Assembly (NCBI GenBank): GCA_016779325.1
Contig: JADHNU010000001.1
Span: 1 to 64,000, forward strand
Length of the DNA: 64,000 nucleotides
Origin: Pseudomonadales bacterium
Lineage (GTDB): Bacteria; Pseudomonadota; Gammaproteobacteria; Pseudomonadales; Azotimanducaceae
Direction: 5' to 3'
Part shown: positions 27,067-36,445 of the stretch, in pieces
Layout: every line of letters starts with the position of its first letter
How positions within the stretch are numbered: the first letter of the stretch is position 1
Translations under genes and position numbers: made by a program
The notes under the pieces: model-generated
What the model saw: the letters and a program-made list of their open reading frames with translations, nothing else
The model's database searches: none
What the model was told of the DNA's origin: nothing

Positions 27067-28224
27067 TTAAATAAAGTGCTGCCGCTCGAGCCAGCTAACA
27101 ATCGCGTCCGCAGCCTGATCCAGGCAAGCTCGCTGCCCCAGGTAGTAATGGGTCGCCCCCTTGATGAGTTCCCGTTCCCGGGGCACATGGGCCAGGGCAT
27201 CCCAAATTCGTTGGCCATGGCTCGGGGTACAGGCGTCATCGGCACTATTTTCCACCACGAAGGCGGGCACAGAAATAGACGCTGCTGACCGTGGGCCATC
27301 GGCGCGGGAGGTTTCGAAACTCCACTGGCTAAGCCAAGCCCGCAAGCTCGCATAGCGCGCAAGTCCCGCGGGCATCATGTTCACCACCCGCGGATCGCCC
27401 ATGTAGCACTGCCCGGCAGCCCGGTCGTTCGGATCCACCGTCGGGTCTAACCACCGAGGGTCGGCCATGGTGCCGTGCACCACAAAGGCTTCCTCATCAA
27501 AGGGCCGCCCTGCCCGCTTCAGTGCGTCTAGACGTTCCCACACCCAGGCCGTTATGCGCTGGCTTCGCGCTCGCTGGGCAGCGCGGAAACGCTCGAGGAA
27601 GGCCGCATCGAAAGGCGGCTTGGGCCCCGCCGGATCGTAAAGATCAAGGCTCTGGTCTCGCCGGGTTGGGTCTCGCTCGTCCACCACCGCAGGATCGAGC
27701 CATTCCGTCAGGGTCGTCGCCCGGCTCACATGGGCTGCGAGCTGCATCATGCCATCGGCGGGCAGGAGCTTGGCACCCGCCAAATCGACGGGATCCCCTG
27801 CCGGGGTTGCATCCAGGGCCGGATGTTCGGCTTGGGCCTGATAGAAAAGGGAGAGGGAACCGCCGCCGCTCCATCCCGCGAGCACCACCTTTTCAATGCC
27901 CAGGCGTTCCCGCGCGTAGCGAACATAAGCACCCAGATCGATCACCACCTTTTCCATGATCAGGGCCGTGTCGTTGTGCGGGTAACGGCTGCCGCAGCAG
28001 AGGACCGGAAGGCCCCGGCGGGCCAAGGCATTGGGCAGCGGCAAGGTGTTCATGGTGCCCGTAGGGTGCATAAACAGCAGAGCCGTTTTGCCTCGCGGCG
28101 CTTCGGGACGCAGGTACTGGCCCTCTAGGACAACCGTATCGGTGCCTCCGCCGTAGGTTTCCTTAAAGGCGCTGCGCTCTTGGAACGCGAGCAGCAAGGG
28201 TTCTCGGGTAAATCGCTGAGTCAT
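27067..28224 (-). CDS. Alpha/beta hydrolase, 385 aa
   Basis: This is a serine hydrolase fold. The nucleophile elbow is VLAGWSGGGSLS; the Asp is probably in VENSADDACTPSHGQ and the His in KGATHYYLGQ. No signal peptide is seen. It is the last gene of tetR-CMD-hydrolase, spaced 12 bp from the carboxymuconolactone-decarboxylase-like gene. The linkage suggests degradation of an aromatic or lactone-type compound, with the divergent RND pump giving efflux. The substrate cannot be read from sequence. Confidence 0.8.
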   Translation of the reverse strand: MTQRFTREPLLLAFQERSAFKETYGGGTDTVVLEGQYLRPEAPRGKTALLFMHPTGTMNTLPLPNALARRGLPVLCCGSRYPHNDTALIMEKVVIDLGAYVRYARERLGIEKVVLAGWSGGGSLSLFYQAQAEHPALDATPAGDPVDLAGAKLLPADGMMQLAAHVSRATTLTEWLDPAVVDERDPTRRDQSLDLYDPAGPKPPFDAAFLERFRAAQRARSQRITAWVWERLDALKRAGRPFDEEAFVVHGTMADPRWLDPTVDPNDRAAGQCYMGDPRVVNMMPAGLARYASLRAWLSQWSFETSRADGPRSAASISVPAFVVENSADDACTPSHGQRIWDALAHVPRERELIKGATHYYLGQRACLDQAADAIVSWLERQHFI

Positions 28225-28236
28225 GATGGCGCGACC

Positions 28237-28791
28237 CTACTCGCTCATGGCGGGAAGGCCAGGCTCGGGCTGCACGCCGAAGCTATTTAAGGCCATGCTG
28301 ACCAGGTTGTACTGGCCGACGGTAAACACCAAATCCATGAGCTGTTCCTGGCTCCAGCTGTCCGCCAAGGCCGCCCAGGTACGATCGCTGATATGGGCAT
28401 CGAGGTAGAGCTCATCCACAGCCCGCAGGAGCCAGCGCTCCTCCTCAGACCAGTGGCCGCCTTCAGGCCCCGCCTTAAGCGCTTGGATATCCGCATCGCT
28501 GAGCCCGCAATCTCGGCCGATGACCACGTGCTGGCCCCACTCATAGGCCGACCGGCAGAGCCAGCCAATGCGCAGGATAGCCAGCTCTCGGGGCCGGGGG
28601 GCCAGGGTGGACTTGCCCAGAACGTGATTGGCAAAAACCAGCCAGCGGCGTAGCAGATCGGGGTGCTGAGCCAGCGTACGGAAGATATTGAGCGGCGCGT
28701 CGCCCTTAAAGCTGCCCATGACTTTTTGCGCTTCTGGGCCCAATTCCTCGGGCGCGAGCGGCGCAATGCGCGGCGTCGAAACACGAACCAT
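28237..28791 (-). CDS. Carboxymuconolactone decarboxylase family protein
   Basis: This is a 184-aa helical protein of the AhpD/CMD family: LNIFRTLAQHPDLLRRWLVFANHVLGKSTLAPRPRELAILR followed by CRSAYEWGQHVVIGRDCGLSD. It has the E-W-x-Q-H core but not the CxxC of peroxidase-type AhpD (a single Cys sits before SAYEW). It may thus be a decarboxylase or isomerase-type member. It starts 4 bp after the TetR stop, in the same operon. Confidence 0.87.
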   Translation of the reverse strand: MVRVSTPRIAPLAPEELGPEAQKVMGSFKGDAPLNIFRTLAQHPDLLRRWLVFANHVLGKSTLAPRPRELAILRIGWLCRSAYEWGQHVVIGRDCGLSDADIQALKAGPEGGHWSEEERWLLRAVDELYLDAHISDRTWAALADSWSQEQLMDLVFTVGQYNLVSMALNSFGVQPEPGLPAMSE

Positions 28792-28795
28792 AGTC

Positions 28796-29512
28796 TTACC
28801 CCTCCCCGGGTACGGATGACGAATGATGGGCCAGCGCCTGCAGGTCGGCCTGAGCCTTCGGGCAGGCGAAGAACCCTAGGAAAAGCCGGGCAAAAGCGGC
28901 TTCCCGCTGGGCTTCCAAGGCGTCTAAGGCCAGAAGCGGTTGCGCCCGCCTCGTTTCCGCCGGCGCAGAACGCCCCTGCCCCTTTAAAATCAGCCCCGCC
29001 ACGCCGTGTACGGCCGCCCAGGTCGCTCCCGCAAGGGTCCACAGCGGCATGGGCGCGATCACCCCCTGGCGCAAGCCGCTTTCCAGCATCGTGGCGATCG
29101 GTGAAAAGGCCTGATCGGAGGCCTGCACCAGCTCCGGGTAAGGGGAAAAGTCGCCGAGGATGTCGCCGAACATCAGCAGGTACTTAACGCGGTGGGACTC
29201 GGCGTAGTGCACGTAGCCGAGGGCGAGGGAAACGAGCTGGCGCTGCAGCGGTGCGCGGCCCTCGGCCTCAAGCACCTGCGCATTCACCGCGCCCAGCTCT
29301 TCGAAACCTTCCGTTGCCAAGGCCACCAGAAGCCCCTGCCGATCATCAAAATGCCGATAAGGCGCGGTGGCCGACACGCCCGCTTCCCGTGCCAGCGCCC
29401 GGAGGGAAAGCCGTTCCGTACCTTCCTGCTCGATATGCGCCTCCGCCGCGCGCAGCAAGGTCGCGCGAAGGTCACCGTGGTGGTAGCGGCTCGAGGCCGG
29501 GCAGTCGGACAT
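28796..29512 (-). CDS. TetR family transcriptional regulator
   Basis: The 238-aa repressor has an N-terminal HTH (about residues 12-58): YHHGDLRATLLRAAEAHIEQEG, then LSLRALAREAGVSATAPYRHFDDRQGLL, typical of TetR. The C-terminal domain matches the WHG-type ligand domain. The start at 29512 has AGGAG 6 nt upstream. The gene is divergent from an RND adaptor; the 88-bp gap contains a promoter and an inverted repeat. It most likely represses both its own operon and the pump. The ligand is unknown. Confidence 0.9.
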   Translation of the reverse strand: MSDCPASSRYHHGDLRATLLRAAEAHIEQEGTERLSLRALAREAGVSATAPYRHFDDRQGLLVALATEGFEELGAVNAQVLEAEGRAPLQRQLVSLALGYVHYAESHRVKYLLMFGDILGDFSPYPELVQASDQAFSPIATMLESGLRQGVIAPMPLWTLAGATWAAVHGVAGLILKGQGRSAPAETRRAQPLLALDALEAQREAAFARLFLGFFACPKAQADLQALAHHSSSVPGEG

Positions 29513-29530
29513 GGGCGCTCCTATACAATG

Positions 29531-29581
29531 TTGACAATGCAAACATAAAGCGTATGCTCTTGCAATGTAAGCAGTGCATAC
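29531..29581 (+). promoter_or_regulatory. RND system 2 promoter with candidate TetR operator
   Basis: TTGACA (29531-29536), a 16-bp spacer and TATGCT (29553-29558) form a good promoter for the pump. Overlapping the -10, GTATGC (29552-29557) and GCATAC (29576-29581) form inverted arms of an imperfect 30-bp palindrome. Repeated ACAATG/GCAATG words lie beside them (29525-29530, 29534-29539, 29561-29567). A TetR dimer bound there would block the pump promoter. Confidence 0.6.
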
Positions 29582-29600
29582 ATCAAGACAGGATACGCCC

Positions 29601-30719
29601 ATGCGCTCCAGCCCTCTCGTCGCGCTTTTTTTTCTCAGCAGCGCATGCTGCTCGCTTTTTGCACAGACCGAGGATCCCGCGGCGGGCCTCCCCGTGACCA
29701 CCGCAGTGCTGGCCTCAGCCAGCAGCTACGAGGCGAACCAACGTTTTGCGGGCCTGCTGGAAGCAACCCAACGAAGCACCCTAGCCTTTACCACCAGCGC
29801 GCCCCTCGCCGCGCTCTATGTCGACGCCGGCGACTCGGTCACGGAAGGCCAAGCCCTAGCCCGTCTCGACGCCCGGGAACTCGAAGCGACGCTGCGCTCC
29901 GCCCAAGCCGCCCTTCGCCTAGCGGAGGCAGAGTTTCAGGCCCAGGCCGCCCTAGCGGCGCTCGCGAAGGTCAAGGGTGAGCGCGCAGCAGAGCTCTTCG
30001 CTCGCGGCCAGCTTGCGGAACAAAGCTTTGACGAGGCCCGCCTGGCCGCGAAAGCGGAGCAGGCGCGGGTGCGCGTGGCCGAAGCCCGGGCTGCGCAGGC
30101 GCGCGCGCAGGCCGAGGAAGCAGAGGTGCGGCTGAGCCGGGCCGAGCTTCGGGCACCCTATGCCGGCCAGGTGGCCGAGCGGCACGTCGACGAAGGTACC
30201 CTCGTTGCCCCCGGGGGCCCTGTGCTCACCCTCGTGAGCAGCGGCGTCCTCGAAGCGCGCATCGGCTTACCCCCAACCCTCGCCCCAAGCCTCGCGCGTC
30301 GGGACGCCTACACCCTGACGGTAGAAGGCCAAAGCTACCCCGGCGAGCTGCTGCAGGTCCTCCCGCAGCTCGATGCCACGGCGCGGACGGCAACGGCCCG
30401 CTTCCGGATTAGGAATCCCGGCAACGCACTCCGGGCCGGGCAACTTGTCGAACTCCACTTGCCGCGAACCTTGCAAGCCGACGGCTTTTGGGTGCCCCTA
30501 ACGGCCCTGGCGGAAGCGAACCGGGGGCTTTGGTCCCTCTTCCTCGCCCAGGAGGATGGCGCCGGCGGCCACCGGGCCACCCGCACCTTGGTTGAGGTGC
30601 TCCACAGCACCACGGAACGCGCCTTTGTCCGAGGCGATCTCCTCCCCGGCGATCGCCTGGTGCTCACGGGCGTCGGGCGGCTCGTTCCCGGCCAGGCGCT
30701 GCGGCTGGTCCAACCATGA
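29601..30719 (+). CDS. RND efflux periplasmic adaptor subunit, system 2
   Basis: This is a 372-aa HlyD-type adaptor with a signal sequence (PLVALFFLSSACCSLFA). It has the lipoyl halves APLAALYVDAGDSVTEGQALARLD and ELRAPYAGQVAERHVDEGTLVAPGG, and an Ala-rich coiled-coil hairpin between them. A Cys pair in the signal might be a lipobox (SSAC). The ATG at 29601 has AGGA 7 nt upstream; an earlier in-frame start (29574) is inside the operator. Its stop overlaps the pump start (ATGA). Confidence 0.9.
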   Translation: MRSSPLVALFFLSSACCSLFAQTEDPAAGLPVTTAVLASASSYEANQRFAGLLEATQRSTLAFTTSAPLAALYVDAGDSVTEGQALARLDARELEATLRSAQAALRLAEAEFQAQAALAALAKVKGERAAELFARGQLAEQSFDEARLAAKAEQARVRVAEARAAQARAQAEEAEVRLSRAELRAPYAGQVAERHVDEGTLVAPGGPVLTLVSSGVLEARIGLPPTLAPSLARRDAYTLTVEGQSYPGELLQVLPQLDATARTATARFRIRNPGNALRAGQLVELHLPRTLQADGFWVPLTALAEANRGLWSLFLAQEDGAGGHRATRTLVEVLHSTTERAFVRGDLLPGDRLVLTGVGRLVPGQALRLVQP

Positions 30720-33700
30720 GCCAGGGTGCCCTAAGCGATCTCTTCTATCGCCAAGGCCGGCTGACGGCCCTGACCCTGGGCCTCATCACGGTTCTGGGGC
30801 TCTCCGCCTTCGCCACCCTCGCGCGGCAAGAAGACCCCACCATGACGGAACGCTACGGCTACGTGAAAACGTTCCTTCCCGGGGCCTCCGCCGAACGCAT
30901 CGAAACCCTCATTACGGAGCGGCTTGAGAAAAAGCTGCGGGAAATCCCCGAAATCAAGGAGCTTCGAAGCGAGTCGCGCACGGGGCTGTCCTTCATCAAC
31001 GTGGAGTTTGAAGATCGGGTGGGTCCCGACCTCATTGATGTGCTCTGGAGTGAGGTCCGCGACAAGGTCAACGCGGTGGAAGGGGAGCTGCCCCCGGGCA
31101 CCTTGACCCCCGAGGTCGAAGCCCGGGGCCCCATCGCCACGACGCTCGCCCTGGCCTTGCGCTGGACCGGGCCGGGGGCTCCCCCCCTTGCCCTGCTGAA
31201 CCGCCTGGGGGAGCGCTTGGAAACGCGGCTTGCGAACCTACCCGGCACGAAGGAAACGGAAATCTATGGGGAACCGGAGGAGGAACTGCGAGTACGCGTG
31301 GATCCCTCCGCGGCGGCCGCCGCGGGGCTGAGCGTAGAGGCCGTAGCCACGCGCTTACGCCAGGCCGATACGCGAGCTAGCGCGGGCCGACTCCAGAGCG
31401 CCAATTCCGACCTCCTGGTAGAAATTGGTGGCGAACTCGACTCCGCTGCGCGGGTCGCCGCCATCCCTCTGGCTCGAAGCCTAGAGGGCGGTCAGCTGAA
31501 GGTTGGCGATCTTGCTGAGGTTCAGCGCACCACGGTCGATCCCCCGGCCACCCTGGCCCTCAGCCGGGGCGAGCGGGTGGTGGTGGTCGCCGCCGTCATG
31601 GAGCCTGACCAGCGCATTGATCTTTGGCGCACCGCCGCGCAGCGGGAGCTGGATGCCTTCGAAGCGACCCTACCGCCCCGGCTCAGCCTCGAGGTGATCT
31701 ACGATCAGAACGCCTTCACCAGTGCTCGCCTTGGGGATCTCACGCTCAACTTAGTGAGTGCGCTGATCATCGTGTTTGCGGTGCTGGTGTTCTTTATGGG
31801 CCCCCGAAACGCGCTGCTCGTCGGGCTCGCTCTGCCCCTCACCTTGGCCATGGTGCTTGCTGGTATGCGCTTTCTTGCCATACCTCTCCACCAAATGTCC
31901 GTGACGGGGCTCATCATTTCCCTGGGGCTCTTAATCGACAATGCCATTGTGGCCGTCGAAGCCTACAAACAGGCCCGGCGGGAAGGCGCGCCCATCGACG
32001 GCGCCGTTCGGGCCACTGTGGAACACCTTTTTGTGCCCCTGGCCGCGTCTACGGCCACCACCGTGTTCGCCTTTCTACCCATTGCCCTGACCCCCGGCGG
32101 CACGGGAGAGTTTACGGGCACCATTGCCATTTCCGTGGTGCTCGCGGTCATCAGCAGCTTTTTCCTTGCGATGACAATCGTCCCCGCTCTCGCGGGGTTT
32201 TTGGATCGGGCCTACCCCCAGGCGGCAGATCTCCCCCGCTGGCGCCGGGATGGCGTGACCTTCGCGGGGCTACGCAGCGCCTATGCCCGCAGCCTCCGCG
32301 CCATCCTCCGAGCGCCCTGGAAAGGGATCGCCGCATCCCTTGTGCTGCCCCTACTGGGCTTTGCCCTGGCCCCCACCCTCACCCAGCAGTTCTTTCCGCC
32401 GGTGGATCGAAACCAATTCCAAATTCAGCTCTCCCTGCCCCCTTCCACGCCCATCGAACAGACGGAAGCGGCGGTCGGGCGCCTTGCGGCAATCCTTGAG
32501 GACACGGACGAAGTCGGCGAGGCCTTCTTCTTCCTTGGGGAAGGCGGGCCTCGGGTGTACTACAACGTGCTGGTGAACAGCGATGGCCTGGCGAACTTCG
32601 CCGGCGCCTTCGTGAACACCGCAAGCCCCGAGGCCACCCAGCGCATCCTTCCGGGCCTTCAGCGGCGCCTCCGGGAGGCCTTTCCCGAGGCGCAAGTGCT
32701 GGCCCTGCCCTTCGAGCAAGGCCCGCCCTTCGATGCGCCCATCGAGGTCCGCATTTTGGGCGATGACCTCGCAGAACTGCAGCGCATCGGGGAACGCCTG
32801 CGCAGCTTGCTCGCCGCCGTCCCCGGGGTGACCTATACCCGGGCCGGGCTCACGGGCACGCAGGCAAAATGGGTGCTCGATGCCCCCGCTGCGAAAACCA
32901 CGGAGCGGGGCCTCAGCCTCAGCACCCTCGCGCCCGCGCTGCGCTCCAATTTGTCCGGCGTGGATGCAGGCTTCGTCATGGAAGGCACCTTCGAGCTCCC
33001 CATTCGGGTGCGCGCTGGCAACGAAGCACGCTCCACGGAAGCTCTAACCGCCCTCCCCCTCCCTGCCGCCGCGCCATCCCTTGCCTACCGTGGCATGCCC
33101 TTGGAGAGCTTTGGCACCCTGCGCCTGGCCCCCGCCGCGGACACCATCGAGCATTACCAAGGGCAACGGGTGAATACGGTACAAGGGTTCCTTATGCCCT
33201 ATGTGCTTCCCGCCGCAGCCCTCAGCGCCTTTCAAGGGGCGCTGGAGGCGGCGGACCTGCGCCTGCCCTCGGGGTACCGGATCGAGTTTGGAGGGGAAGC
33301 CGAGCAGCGTTCCGAATCCGTCGGCAACTTGCTCACCACCTTCGTCACCTTCCTCCTGCTCATGGTGGGCGTAGTTGTCCTATCCCTGAACTCTTTCCGC
33401 CAAGCCGGCACCATCGGCATCGTGGGCTTACTCTCCGTGGGCTTGGCCCTCTTTGGGGTACGGCTCTTTGGCTACCCCCTCGGCTTTAACGCCATCATCG
33501 GTACCCTGGGCCTGGTGGGGCTCGCCATTAACGGCGCCATCATTGTGTTGTCCGCCCTCAAGGCGTCCCCCGCCGCCTGCGCGGGTGATCTCGAAGCCAT
33601 CGAAACAGTGGTCATGGATGCGACGCGCCACATCATCTCCACCACCGTCACCACCATTGGCGGCTTCATCCCGCTCATCGTTTTCGGCGGCACGTTCTGG

Positions 33701-33814
33701 CCCCCCCTGGCCACGGCCATCGCCGGCGGGGTCGCAGGCTCGGCGATCCTAGCGCTTTACTTCGTGCCCGCGCGCTTCGTCCGCCAGCTTCGCAACCAGA
33801 AAACCTCGGGGTAA
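30716..33814 (+). CDS. RND efflux permease, system 2
   Basis: This is a 1032-aa pump with the RND architecture. TM4 reads ISLGLLIDNAIVAVEAYKQAR (Asp-Asn instead of Asp-Asp). TM11-12 include GLVGLAINGAIIVLSALK and DATRHIISTTVTTIGGFIPLIVFGG. It belongs to a different branch from system 1: the N-terminus ARQEDPTMTERYGYVKTFLPGASAERIETLIT is like the VexF/YerP-type tripartite pumps. It is translationally coupled to the adaptor and probably controlled by the divergent TetR. Confidence 0.92.
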   Translation: MSQGALSDLFYRQGRLTALTLGLITVLGLSAFATLARQEDPTMTERYGYVKTFLPGASAERIETLITERLEKKLREIPEIKELRSESRTGLSFINVEFEDRVGPDLIDVLWSEVRDKVNAVEGELPPGTLTPEVEARGPIATTLALALRWTGPGAPPLALLNRLGERLETRLANLPGTKETEIYGEPEEELRVRVDPSAAAAAGLSVEAVATRLRQADTRASAGRLQSANSDLLVEIGGELDSAARVAAIPLARSLEGGQLKVGDLAEVQRTTVDPPATLALSRGERVVVVAAVMEPDQRIDLWRTAAQRELDAFEATLPPRLSLEVIYDQNAFTSARLGDLTLNLVSALIIVFAVLVFFMGPRNALLVGLALPLTLAMVLAGMRFLAIPLHQMSVTGLIISLGLLIDNAIVAVEAYKQARREGAPIDGAVRATVEHLFVPLAASTATTVFAFLPIALTPGGTGEFTGTIAISVVLAVISSFFLAMTIVPALAGFLDRAYPQAADLPRWRRDGVTFAGLRSAYARSLRAILRAPWKGIAASLVLPLLGFALAPTLTQQFFPPVDRNQFQIQLSLPPSTPIEQTEAAVGRLAAILEDTDEVGEAFFFLGEGGPRVYYNVLVNSDGLANFAGAFVNTASPEATQRILPGLQRRLREAFPEAQVLALPFEQGPPFDAPIEVRILGDDLAELQRIGERLRSLLAAVPGVTYTRAGLTGTQAKWVLDAPAAKTTERGLSLSTLAPALRSNLSGVDAGFVMEGTFELPIRVRAGNEARSTEALTALPLPAAAPSLAYRGMPLESFGTLRLAPAADTIEHYQGQRVNTVQGFLMPYVLPAAALSAFQGALEAADLRLPSGYRIEFGGEAEQRSESVGNLLTTFVTFLLLMVGVVVLSLNSFRQAGTIGIVGLLSVGLALFGVRLFGYPLGFNAIIGTLGLVGLAINGAIIVLSALKASPAACAGDLEAIETVVMDATRHIISTTVTTIGGFIPLIVFGGTFWPPLATAIAGGVAGSAILALYFVPARFVRQLRNQKTSG

Positions 33815-33844
33815 GCTGCTCCCCTCGCAACGCAGGGGCGAAGG

Positions 33845-34306
33845 ATGAAGCACCTCCTCATTGTCTGGCATTCCCAGAGTGGTAACACGCAGGCGCTGAA
33901 GGATGCGGTGCTTGCGGGCGCCCAGGACTCAGAAATCGACGGGGTGACGGTACGCTGTCTGCACGCGCTGGAGGCCTCGGCAGAGGATCTCCGCTGGGCT
34001 CATGGGTTGCTTTTCGGCACGCCGGAAAACTTCGGCACCATGTCCGGGCTCATCAAGGATTTCTTTGACCGCACCTTCTATGCCGTGGAGGGGGAATTGG
34101 CGCCCCTGCCCTATGGCCTCTTCGTGAGCGCCGGCAATGACGGCCAAGGCGCCGTACGGGAAATCGAACGCATTGCCCGAGGCTACCCCTTTACCGCTGT
34201 CGCAGCGCCCGTGATTGTCCGAGGACCGCCTACGGAGGCCGGGCTGCAGGCGGCTCGGGAGCTGGGCATGACCCTGGCCGCGGGCCTCAGCGCTGGGATT
34301 TTCTAG
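33845..34306 (+). CDS. Flavodoxin-like / NAD(P)H-dependent FMN reductase-type protein
   Basis: This 153-aa flavodoxin fold has the phosphate loop VWHSQSGNTQALKDAV at residues 7-22. FGTPENFGTMSGLIKDFFDRTF forms the second flavin loop. It is similar to WrbA-like flavodoxins. It follows the RND pump by 30 bp and may share its transcript, hinting at quinone or aromatic substrates, but this is inference. Confidence 0.83.
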   Translation: MKHLLIVWHSQSGNTQALKDAVLAGAQDSEIDGVTVRCLHALEASAEDLRWAHGLLFGTPENFGTMSGLIKDFFDRTFYAVEGELAPLPYGLFVSAGNDGQGAVREIERIARGYPFTAVAAPVIVRGPPTEAGLQAARELGMTLAAGLSAGIF

Positions 34307-35130
34307 GGGTTAGCGGGCACCTCGCAGGCCGCCGGCGTGGCCTTGCAGCCCGCGTTCAGATACGCCGCGATGCGCCAGCCCGCGGCCATGAGACGCTCGC
34401 GAAGGGCCGCCTTATGCTTGAAAAGGTAGTCGTAGCCAATGCGCTCCCCCTCGGGATAGATCTGATCCCGCAGCGCCGCACTTTCTCCAATCCACGCCGC
34501 CGGCCTCGTACTGCGAAAGCGCTGCTGAAAAGCTTCGTCCATATGGGGGGCGAGCCAGCTCGCCCATTCGCTAAAGCTTAGGCGCTCCCCGTCAATCATT
34601 TGCGAATCCCACACCCGATGCAGATTCGTCGGCGAACCGAAGTAGCGCACGGCAAAATCGTTACCGCCGCGATCGGTGCCGTTCCCCGCATGAAGCGGCT
34701 GGTGCAAATCCCCGATGTAGTGAAGGACAAGCTTAAGCGCTTCCCGGCGCGCGGGGCGGGCCAGCGCGGGATCAAAAAGCCGTTTTCCGTAGCGGGCCAG
34801 GGCGGTCACCGCATCCCCTTCCGGGGGCGCACTGGTCGGTCCGTACTCCGCGCCCGGCGGGACGGTAACGTAATGCCACGGGTTCGCTGTCTTCTGCCAA
34901 AAGGTTCCCGGGGCCGAGCGCATTTCATCAGCCCAGGTACTGGCTTCGGCCAGCGTTTCGGGGCCAAGTAGATCAGCCACAAGGGCCGCCGCCGCGGGAC
35001 TCAGATGGGCCGTCGCCAGCGCGCCGGTGACGCGATGGCCCGTGGCCCCCCAGGCCCAGAGATCGGTGCAAAGGCCCAAAGCGAAGGCGAGCAACGCCAA
35101 CCGGCAGCACCGCAGCTTCCCTGTTTTCAT
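34303..35130 (-). CDS. S1/P1-type secreted nuclease
   Basis: This 275-aa zinc nuclease cuts single-stranded nucleic acids outside the cytoplasm. The signal peptide should be cleaved so that the mature chain begins with Trp (WGATGHRVTGALA); in S1/P1 nucleases this N-terminal Trp and the following His bind zinc. Further His/Asp ligands are in LHYIGDLHQPLHAG and DRGGNDFAVRYFG...NLHRVWDSQMI. The start at 35130 overlaps the atoE stop (ATGA). It may recover nucleotides from extracellular DNA/RNA. Confidence 0.93.
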   Translation of the reverse strand: MKTGKLRCCRLALLAFALGLCTDLWAWGATGHRVTGALATAHLSPAAAALVADLLGPETLAEASTWADEMRSAPGTFWQKTANPWHYVTVPPGAEYGPTSAPPEGDAVTALARYGKRLFDPALARPARREALKLVLHYIGDLHQPLHAGNGTDRGGNDFAVRYFGSPTNLHRVWDSQMIDGERLSFSEWASWLAPHMDEAFQQRFRSTRPAAWIGESAALRDQIYPEGERIGYDYLFKHKAALRERLMAAGWRIAAYLNAGCKATPAACEVPANP

Positions 35131-36443
35131 GGACTCCCCCAGACGCCAAGCGCCAACATGGCAAGCCCGAGCAGAACACCGGAACATAAAAACATGATGA
35201 CGCTGTAGCGGAGCACGCTCTGCAGAGGCAAGCCGGCAATGGCCAACAGCGGCACGGTCCAGAAAGGCTGAATGAGGTTGCTCCATTGATCCCCGTAGGC
35301 CACGCCCATAATAACTTCAGGCAAGGGCGTCCCAAGGGTTTCCGCCGCCGCAAGGAATATCGGACCCTGGACCACCCACTGCCCACCCCCCGAGGGAATA
35401 AAGAAGTTGAGCACACCGCCCGCGAGGAAGGCCCAAAAGCCTAAGGTGGCTTCGCTTGCTCGGGCAACGCAGAAGGCCGCAAGCCCTTCCGCCAGCCCCG
35501 TGCCCACCATGATGCCCATGATTCCGGCGTAAAAGGGGTACTGAAGCAGCACCGGACCGAGGGAGCGGCCTGCTTCGGTAATGAGGGCAGCGTAATGATT
35601 CGGGGACCGGGCGAGGGCAAGCCCCAAGGTCAGGAAGCTCCAGTTTACCCAGTTAAGATCCACCCCCTGCTCGTGCACGAGAAGCTGGCGAAGCAAGAAA
35701 CCCCCAAGCAGCAGCGCAAACAGCCCCGTTAACAGGGGGCCCTCCCCAAGGCTCAGGCGGGGCGCTTGGGGCGCTTCCGACCCCGCCAGGTCAGCCTTGG
35801 GGGTGAACAATACGGGCTCCGCCGGTGCTAGGCGCGCGGCCAGGGCGGCCATGGCCAGGGCCAGCAGCCCCGCCAAGCCCAAATTCCAGGGCGTTAAGAT
35901 CGTCTCTGTGAGGGGCACCACCCCAAAGCGCGCCACCAACGGTTGACCCGCCGTGGCCATAAAAAGGGGCGCGGAGCCCGAATAGCCCATGTGCCATACC
36001 ACAAAGCCGCCATAGGCGGCGGCCACCAAAAGGGGGTAATCAAGGCGCCACCCCCGCACGGCGCCCTCTCGCGCCATGGCCTGAGCCAGCAAGGCGCCCC
36101 CAGCGAGCCCCAGAGACCAGGCCGCCAAGCTCAACACGCTGGTGCCTAGGGACACCACGGCGTAGGCCATGACTGGCGTTCTCGGCAAGCGGGCAACGAA
36201 CCTCAGCAGGGCCGCCATGGCATCGGTGTGGGCCAGGGCATGAGCGAGCAGCAGCGTCAGGGCAATTTGCGAGGTGAAGGCCAGTAAGCCCCCAAGGCCG
36301 CTTCCCCAGGCATCCAGAACCTGGCTTGGCCCCACCCTCTCCTGGCCGAGGGCAAGCAGCCCCGTGACCAAGGTCAACAGTAAGACGAACAAAAACGGGT
36401 CGGGCACGCGCTCGAGGACGCGCTGAAAGCGACTGCTTGCCAT
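35127..36443 (-). CDS. atoE: Short-chain fatty acid transporter (AtoE family)
   Basis: This is a 438-aa membrane protein with about 12 helices. Diagnostic AtoE segments are LNFFIPSGGGQWVVQGPI and GVAYGDQWSNLIQPFWTVPLLAIAGL. Family members carry short-chain fatty acids such as acetoacetate or butyrate across the inner membrane. No ato CoA-transferase genes are nearby. Instead it lies 2 bp after a GH3 glucosidase and overlaps a nuclease gene, so the operon looks like a scavenging unit. Confidence 0.92.
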   Translation of the reverse strand: MASSRFQRVLERVPDPFLFVLLLTLVTGLLALGQERVGPSQVLDAWGSGLGGLLAFTSQIALTLLLAHALAHTDAMAALLRFVARLPRTPVMAYAVVSLGTSVLSLAAWSLGLAGGALLAQAMAREGAVRGWRLDYPLLVAAAYGGFVVWHMGYSGSAPLFMATAGQPLVARFGVVPLTETILTPWNLGLAGLLALAMAALAARLAPAEPVLFTPKADLAGSEAPQAPRLSLGEGPLLTGLFALLLGGFLLRQLLVHEQGVDLNWVNWSFLTLGLALARSPNHYAALITEAGRSLGPVLLQYPFYAGIMGIMVGTGLAEGLAAFCVARASEATLGFWAFLAGGVLNFFIPSGGGQWVVQGPIFLAAAETLGTPLPEVIMGVAYGDQWSNLIQPFWTVPLLAIAGLPLQSVLRYSVIMFLCSGVLLGLAMLALGVWGSP

Positions 36444-36445
36444 GC

